DNA of 64,000 nt from Plazaster borealis. Lineage: Eukaryota > Echinodermata > Asteroidea > Forcipulatida > Labidiasteridae. Under the pieces are notes generated by a model. The model was not told where the DNA came from and did no database searches. It was given only the letters and a program-made list of their open reading frames with translations. The DNA lies in assembly GCA_021014325.1 (NCBI GenBank), contig JAJGQC010000616.1, positions 41,682 through 105,681 of the forward strand, in the 5' to 3' direction. A program made the translations under genes and the position numbers. Shown here one piece after another: positions 31,301 to 40,300 of this stretch; positions within the stretch are counted from its first letter, which is position 1, and each line of letters opens with the position of its first letter.

Positions 31301-34300
31301 CCCTAATAGGATGCCCGTTATCTATATGGACACAGTTGGCTTCATATCGGATCTGCCTCACAGTCTCGTGGCTTCATTTGCAGCAACATTGGAAGATGTG
31401 CTGCTCTCGGTGAGTAGTCTCTGCTTGCGAAGGACGAGACAAGGCTCAATAGCACTCCGTACTAATGCTAAAAATAGAAGCTAAATGTAAGGCCAAGTAA
31501 AAAAAATAACATGTTGCTCGTCCCCGCCCGCTCCGATTTTGGACGCCGCACCAATTGTTTTTGTTATTTGTATTAAGGGCCTCCCCCACCAACTTTTAAA
31601 CGTCCGGACGAGCAACATGTTATTTGTTTTACTTGGCCTAAGGGATCTTGTCAAAATTAATCCAGGACAGGTAAACAATTCTCCGATGTCAAATTTGTAT
31701 TTCTATTATGAGAGACATGGGTTTACTCGTTGTAAAGCATGTGGAACTGTTCTCCATTGCACTAAAGACAAGCCCTATGCCAATGCACCCCGCTTAGCTC
31801 TCTGTGGTTTTACTGGCTGATTAAATGTAGTCTAAACAAACTTGCAGTTTTGGGGCGATCTGGAAGGTTTGGAGGTCATTAAATTTAACTAATAAGATGT
31901 GTAGTGTGATTTTTTAGTGAGACATATAGAGACCCCCTGCTTGTTTTCCAGTATCTAAGTGTCTGTAGTTTGTAAACAAATGCAACCCCAGGCTCTGTGA
32001 ACTTCTCCCATGTTTTCTCCGACACCAACTTTCAAACAAGGTGAATTAACGGCGGGTAAACAAAATCTTGACCTGGACGGTACGTATCCGACGGTTGTCC
32101 TGGACTAATTTTGAAAGGTCCCGAAGTACCCTGATCTCAGACAAACAGGTCAAATTTCACAAACATACGCGCGCACACATGTCCAATTTTTATGTTTACT
32201 GGCGTGGACTGGCAGTACTACATGTACTACTAGTGTAGTTTGGCGTGTCGATGATGCAGTGATCACGTAAGCGGTGGAATGTTTGTCTGACAACCGGGTA
32301 TTTTTAGCAAAAGTGACGTCATTAATGCGAAGTGCTATTTCACAAAACACTAAGATAATGATGGCAATAGTAATATAAAAAAAATGTGAAGCGTTGTCTA
32401 TCTACACCTGATCTATAACCTAGTCCTATGTGGGACTCTTCCTCTGTGCTATACACAGATCAGGATATGAGGATCTGTTTCCGTGGCAGAAAAGTTTCAG
32501 AGATTCAAAGCTCACCTGGAAGAAGCTACTTATCTCACTATTTACCATGGCTATACGGCAGTTACAGGTTGACTGGCTTCTGACTGGCACCCCTGAACAA
32601 AGATATTGACAAATAGGGAGACCCACCAACATTAGGGCTAGGCTCAGTTGGTAGAGCACCAGCATGTTAATCCGGAAGCCAAAGGTTAAGGTCCCGCTCT
32701 AGTCAATTTGTCTTTGTTCTTTGTTAACCCTAAAATAATTTTTATGATTACTCGTGTGTACTGACTATACCTGCAGTTTCTTTGGCACGTTGATGATGTG
32801 GTGATTGCGTAAGAGCACCAGAACGTTAATCCGGATGTCGCTGGTTCAGGTCACGCTCTAGTCAATTTTTCTTTGTCCTTTTTGTTCACCCTAAAATAAT
32901 TGTTATGTTTACTCGACTGTACTGACTATACTACTAGTGCAGCTTGGCACGTCGATAATGTGGTGATTGCGTAAGAGCACCAGCACATTAATCTGGAGGT
33001 CGCAGGTTCAAGTCCCGCTCTAGTCAAATTTCCTTTGTACTTTGTTGACCCTAAAATATTGTTTTAATTTATAAATTTTTCTTGCTCTTTGAGTGCCCCC
33101 ATATTCAGCAAGATTTTGTATTAAATTTTTTTCTTTGTAGGACATTATTGTACATGTCCGTGACGTTAGTCATCCTGACACTGTAGCCCAGAAGGAAAAG
33201 GTCCTGCAAGTTTTGGCTGATTTGGGTGTGCCTGAGACACTGATGGACAATATTGTTGAAGTCTGCAACAAGGTCGATAAAGTTCAAGGGTAAATTGAGT
33301 ATCTTCTAAACCCCATATCAGTTTTACAAAGGCTAAAGTTCTTTGTGAGAGGCAATGACTGACAAGGTCAGATATTCATGTTGATTTTAAACCAGTTCAC
33401 CTCGGAGACACAATAACCCGCAGAACTCTTATGCAACACACAGCGGCATGCTTATAAACTGGCATTCGAGCTTCTGTGCGTGTTGGCGGTGGTCATGTCA
33501 ATAGGCCATGTGTGGTGAGACACTGTAGCGGATGGCATGTATACAGGCAAATGTTTCACGGAGTCCATGAGGTCATGGTTGGTGGCCCCGGGGAAAAGAC
33601 ACTGCAAACAATGAGCAGATTATTATTTGCATGGATTTGTGTCTAATGCCTTTATTGAAGACACTGCTCCTTTTATGTACATGCCAAGATTTTGTAATAG
33701 ACGGATTATATGGCATTGTCATGAGGCCTTTTATCTCTTTCCAGGATGCCTTACTGGGCATGGGTCGATGATCAGCCGTTACAGAACAGCTTTTCATTGG
33801 GTTCTTGTCTGGTGTAGTGATTAAGTTCTAACCATAGGCCTACTAATTGAGTGTTATTTGTACTTGACTTTTTGTGAAGCGCCTGGTAGGTAGAGAGGGT
33901 ATACCTTTGGTAATTACTCCAAAAATTACTGCAGCTGTTAAAATGTATAAAATTTTGAGAAACGATTTCCAATTTCAATCTGATGAATGTTTCATGCATG
34001 ATGAAACAGTTCTCAGATTGTGTATTGTGATGGATAAGATGATTAAGAGTCATTCCAGTTTCTCAGTCGGGGAGAAGGAATGCAGTTATTGGTTATTGTC
34101 TTGTAATATTTAAGAGTCATTCCAGTTTCTCAGTCGGGGAGAAGGAATGCAGTTATTGGTTATTGTCTTGTAATATTTAAGAGTCATTCCAGTTTCTCGG
34201 TCTGGGAGAAGGAATGCAGTTATTGTCTTGTAATATTTAAGAGTCATTCCAGTTTCTCGGTCTGGGAGAAGGAATGCAGTTATTGTCTTGTAATATTTAA

Positions 34301-37300
34301 GAGTCATTCCAATTTCTCGGTCTGGGAGAAGGAATGCAGTTATTTGTAATTGTCTTGTAATAATTAGACATTCCAGTCCAGTTCTCCCTATCTGGGAGAA
34401 GGAATGCAGTTAATGGTTATTGTTAATCTTACAGACCACTCTAATAAAACCACTGGGCCTTAGAGCTCGGGGTGGCAGTCTTGTCCTGTGGCAGGGAGCA
34501 GGAGGTTGTGGTCGGAGGCTGGGTGTTAGTTTTTCTGTATAAAGTTGGGTTGTTTAAGTTGTATAAGTTGCAGCCAGTCATCCGACCATTATTAAGGTAA
34601 TACCATTTATTTATTTTAGTTTAGGAGTGTCCCGAAATCTTTGCTTTGCCAGACTTTGTTTAGTATTTTCCTTTGTGGCAAAAAGCCTTGTCATTTGGTA
34701 TACGTTGTTTGGATGGTCCCGTTAAGGGATAAAATATAACTATGTATCGGCATTTCGTTTCCATCTTGTTTCAATTATTCTGTTCTCGATTTCTCTTAGT
34801 GATTTTAGTTGTTCGTATTCCTAATTTCTACTGGCGGTGAATTTAATCCGCTACAGTTTTGGTGGCAGCGGTGGGATTGCGGATAAATTATTTATTTAAT
34901 TAGGTACGACTCAATTACTTAAGATGGGATCGAGAACAGATTTGGCTGGTCAGTTGAACCAAACACTAAGACTTTTAGACGAGGAAATACAGTCTAGAAG
35001 AGAAAGGCTGGCTGAGTTAAGGACGACACAAAGTTCCAGTGTTCCCAGCCACAGGTCTGCCCCTTCGGGTAGACTAAGACTGCCACCTCGGGACACTCCT
35101 ATAGTTGTAAATGAAGTTTTAGGTGCTGGTTCTCCTAGTTTGGACACTCCTAGTACTGATTTTTGTTCATTACCACAACGTTCCAATATGCCCAATAGGA
35201 CTAATGACGTACCAGTAGCTTTAAGTAGTACTTTAAGACAGCCAGGCACGGTAAAGCCAGTCGTTCAGCCAGATAATTACGATGGTAGCAAGTCATTCGA
35301 GGATTGGTTAACTAATTTGAATTTATGTAGCCAGATAAACGGGTGGTCCTTAGACCAGAAAACTAGATTTCTAGCCGTGAGGTTGCGAGGGCCAGCCCTC
35401 CAGGTTTATACTGACTTAGCTGATTCAATTAAACTTGATTTTTCTGCAGTTGTCAATGCGTTGAAAGATCGATTTTCTCCGCAAGGACAGACAGGTCTGT
35501 ATAGGGCTAAGCTTAAAGTAAGAACACGCAGGAAAAGCGAGAAGTTGCCCGAGTTAGCTAGTGATATTCGCAGACTTGTTTTTAAAGCGTACCCTGAGGT
35601 ATCAGCAGAACTTAGGGAAGAGTTAGGCAGAGATCATTTTATAGAGGCATTAGACTTACCTGAGGTTAGAATGCAAGTAAGAAGGACTAAACCTAGAGAC
35701 CTCGGAGCTGCCCTTACTGCGGCACTAGAAGAAGAGGCCTTTATTCAGGTTGAGTATAACAAGACTGATATGTTGCAGAGGATAGGTGCTAATGCATGTC
35801 AGAGTAAGCCAACTACTACTAGTGCCTCATGTGATACTGAGCTACATGTACCTACTCAGGATGGTCTTAAACTTAAGGTTGAACAATTAGAACAAACTGT
35901 AAAAGAGCTTCAGACTATTCTCAAAGAAAAGCAGTCGAGTAATAGGCTTAGACGACCTAGGGGTCCCATTGTGTGTTGGAATTGTAGGCAGGAAGGCCAC
36001 AGACAGTTCGAGTGTCCGTATAATGCCCCCCAACCCAACCAACCGCAAGTTTTCCGGAACACCTCGTCTAACGAGCAGGGAAACCAGGTGGGGCTGAGTA
36101 TGGGGCCGGTACCCAGCCAACATTGAACTGTGAGGCCAAGAGTACAATTTTTGTCAGGGGTAAGGTAAATAGTGTTGATGTTAAATTTTTGTTAGATACA
36201 GGGTCATCAGTAACAATTTTACACCCACTTACTTGGGAGTTATTGCCTTTGAATGTGAGACAGACACTGCATTCTTGTAGTGAGTCCATAATAGCTGCCG
36301 AAGGTACGGCACTTAAGGTGAAGGGTTGTGCAGAAATAGTCATTAGACTCGGTAATCTTGTAAGACGTCATGCAATTTTTGTTGCACCCATTACGCAGGC
36401 TGGCATTTTGGGCTTAGATTTTCTTTCAAATCAGGGAGGAGTGTTGGATTTGCCTAAACAGAAGTTGAGGTTCGGTAAATTTGAAGTGCCAGTGACACTT
36501 GAGAATGTGGATACTGGTAACTGTTGTAGGGTTTCTGTAGCAGAAACTATTACAATCCCGTCGGGTCAGGAGGCTATAGTCCCAGGGGAAGTACATGTTC
36601 GTGCTATAGGCACACGAGGTGGGTTACTAGAACCGTCAAGATGTTATGTGACCAAAGATAATAGTATGTTAATTGGACGTACATTTGCCAATTGTGATAA
36701 AAATAACTATGTGCCAATTAGAATGTTAAACTTGAAAACAGATGCAACTACGGTGTACAAAGGTACCCAGGTAGCAGTTTTGCAACCTGCAAGTGTAACT
36801 CAAGCTGTGGAAAACCATGAATGCACAAGTAATGGCTCAAATTCTCAGTTGGAAGAGTTGTATCAAAAAAGTTCAGAACACTTAACAGGTGAACAAAAAG
36901 TTAAGTTAAAGAACATGTTACATGATTATGACAGTGTGTTTTCTAAAGATGGGGAGCTTGGCCAAACGAATGTAGTGTATCATAACATAGAAACCTTTGA
37001 TGCTAGGCCAAAACGGCAGCCTGCGCGCAGATTACCTCATCACCAACGAGCAGAGGCTCAAAAGCAGGTAGAAGACATGTTAGAAAAAGGGGTCATTTCT
37101 CCATCCAGTAGCCCGTGGGCAAGTCCTGTCATTCTGGTTAAAAAGACGGGACCACTAGGTTTTGCATCGATTACAGAAAATTAAACGATGTCACTTATAA
37201 GGATGCATACCCGTTACCACGCGTTGATGACAGCCTTGACACACTATCTGGCTCAAAGTGGTTCTCGTCGTTAGACTTAGCTAGTGGCTATTGGCAGGTT

Positions 37301-40300
37301 GAAGTTGACCCCAAAGATAAGTGTAAAACGGCTTTCACAACGGGAACTGGTTTATATGAGTTTAACATGATGCCTTTTGGCCTATGTAATGCTCAGTACT
37401 TTCGAAAGATTAATGGAGCGTGTCCTAGCTGGTTTACATTGGCAGACATGTTTGGTATACATTGATGATATTTTGGTATTTGCCCAGACTTTTGAAGAAC
37501 ACAGCTCACGACTGGGTGAAGTTTTTAGCAGGCTTTCAGCCGCAGGCCTCAAACTGAAACCAAAAAAATGTTTTCTGTTTCAAAAGAAGTTTTGTATCTT
37601 GGGCACGTTGTGTCAGACCAAGGTGTGTCCACTGACCCAGAAAAAACACGTAAAATACTAGACTGGCCAACGCCATGTAAGCTTGCTGAAGTGCGTAGTT
37701 TTCTTGGGTTATGTTCCTATTATCGACGTTTCATTCAAAATTTTGCTCTTATAGCATCACCACTTCATAAACTGACTCATAAGAACGTAGGTTTTAAATG
37801 GACTATCGAGTGTGAACAGTCTTTTCAGGAACTTAAACGTAAGCTAACTTCTGCAAGTATTCTTACATTTCCTGACTTTTCAAAGCCTTTTATTCTAGAT
37901 ACAGATGCTAGCGATAAGGGCATTGGTGGAGTTCTTTCACAAATCCAAGAAGGACAAGAGAAAGTTATAAGTTACGGAAGTCGTAAATTGACTAAAAGTG
38001 AACGAAATTACAGTGTAACAAAGAGAGAACTCCTCGCAGTTGTACATTTTGTGAAACACTTTAAACATTACTTATACGGGAGAAAATTTACCATACGCAC
38101 CGACCATGGCTCACTAAGATGGCTGTGCAATTTCAAAGATGTACAAGGCCAATTGGCCAGATGGATAGAAACTTTGAGTGCGTTTGACTATGAAATTTGT
38201 TATAGACAGGGAAGTCAACATAAAAATGCAGATTCCCTTTCAAGAATGCCATTTGAAAATGAGGATGGACCAGTGAATGTAAATGTTGTTAATGACAAAG
38301 TTAACAGTTGTTCTCTTAGTGTCTTTACAGGTTTGGACCCGGTCGGACTACGGGAGGCTCAGCGGAACGATGATGTGTTAGCACCAATCATAAAGATGAA
38401 GGAAAGTTCTGCTGAGAAACCTCCCGGAAGTCTGATTGGTGGTCTGGGCCGGGAGACTAAGGGATACTGGTATATTTGGGACCAGCTAGAGCTAGAACAA
38501 GGTATGTTGTACAGACGTTATGTTGATAATTCTTCGTCAAGTACTAAGCAGTTGGTGATTCCAAGATCATTACAAAAAGAAGTGGTGCAATTAGCACATG
38601 ATTCCAGAACTGGTGGCCATTTAGGTAGAACAAAAACCTTTAAGAAAATCCAACGTCAGTATTATTGGATAGGCTACCGTTCTTTCATAACAAACTGGAT
38701 TAGGCAGTGTGAAAAATGTGCAAAACGTAAAACACCTGCCCCCAAATTTCGAAGTTCAATGAAACCTTCCCTGGTTGGTGCCCCCTTTGAAAGGGTAGCT
38801 TTGGATATACTTGGTCCCTTGCCTCGGTCAAGAAATGGTAACCATTACATTCTGATAGTTATGGACTATTTCACAAAGTGGGCTGAGGCCTATCCTTTGA
38901 GAAATCAGGAGGCAGAAACAGTAGCCAAAGTTTTGGTTGAGCAATTTATTTGCCGTTACGGAGTTCCGTTATCCCTTCATTCAGACCAAGGTTCGAATTT
39001 CCAAAGCAAGATATTTCAATCCGTGTGCCGCCTTTTAGGAATCAATAAAACTAGGACTACTGCTTATCACCCACAGTCTGATGGTCTCGTGGAAAGATTT
39101 AATAGAACTATATTGTCTATGTTAAGCATGTATGTATGTGACGACCAAGCTGACTGGGATACACACATTCCATATGTTATGATGAGTTATCGGGCAAGTG
39201 AGCAAGAAACCACCGGAATTAGCCCAAATAGAATGATGTTTGGCAGAGAGGTAAATTTACCTCTTGATGTTTTAGTCACTCAACCAACGCCAGAAACAAG
39301 TGAAATTGTGACCCCAGAGGCATATGCATCTGAGATAGATGGTCGCATGCACAGAGCTTTGAGATGGCACGAAATCATATACAAGGCGAGCAAAAACGTC
39401 AAAAACGCTTGTATGATGCAAAACTCAAGGTAAACCTTACAAGGAGGGTGATAAGGTTTGGTTATTTTGCCCTAGAAGAAAAGTTGGTCTAAGTCCTAAG
39501 TTGCAATCTTTTGGAAAGGCCCATTCATTGTCAAAAGTGTATTTCAGATGCTGTGTACAGGATTGAAAATGTAAAAACGCACTATCGTGTGGTGGTACAT
39601 TTTGATAGGTTAAAACCGTGCTATTCAAGTACTTTTGAACAGGATCCTTCAGGCGAGAACGAAGATGGCACTACCACTGTTGATAGGCGGGATGAGGCGC
39701 CTTCAAATCTACTGACAAACCTACGAGGAATCAGGGCTTCAGCTAACGATTCTACTGAACGGGAGGTTGAAGTAGCAGACGTGAGAGATTACACGTCAAA
39801 GGAGGATCGTGGACTTGGGGATGAGGCAGGGATAAATTTTGCCTCAGATACCCCACTCGGTAACTCAATCATCCACAACCATGACATTGAGGGAAAAGAT
39901 GAATTAGAAGTTTCAGAACAACATGGCAGTGATAATTGGACCGGCCGGCCAAATCACCCGCGACGAAACCGTCAACCTCCCCGCTGGATGCAAACAGGAG
40001 ATTTCGTGATCTAACCGAACTTGAACATTTTGATTTATGGGCTTTACATGCTACATTTTGATGGTGCTCCTTTGGGCTGCAGACCAACTGTGGACACTTT
40101 CTTCATTTAAAAGCCTATGTAACATCTAGTAAAACAAATGTTCATTTGAACCTATCTCCATGAAGTTTTGCAAATCATCTTTGGACATTGTATGATACCG
40201 ATTGATATTAATATATATTTTTTATTCACCATTAAGTCGTGGGGACACGCCTTCTGTGGGAGGAGGGTAGTGTGATGGATAAGATGATTAAGAGTCATTC

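Larger units (their letters stand above)
36072..40014 (+). pseudogene. Pol polyprotein of the LTR retrotransposon, seven frame breaks
   Basis: Protease, reverse transcriptase, RNase H and integrase follow in Ty3/Gypsy order. Frame changes occur near 37146, 37388, 37580, 39360, 39429, 39511 and 39536. In each case the sequence is short by one base (two at 37388), in or beside a short run of one nucleotide. No substitution-type stop was noticed. As written the product would stop early in the reverse transcriptase. Whether the breaks are biological or consensus errors is open; the near-identical LTRs favour a young copy. Confidence 0.85.

Noticed and set aside
31539..31820. Frame with a Cys-rich CKACGTVLHC stretch resembling a zinc finger
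   Set aside because: It lies across two MITEs, and the second copy at 20916-21422 does not preserve the frame.
34110..34307. Repetitive minus-strand frame TLKYYKTITAFLLPDRETG
   Set aside because: It is a by-product of the tandem LTR array whose unit length is near a multiple of three.
34043..34415. CRISPR-like array
   Set aside because: Units are contiguous tandem repeats inside an LTR, duplicated in the other LTR, in an animal genome; there are no unique spacers.
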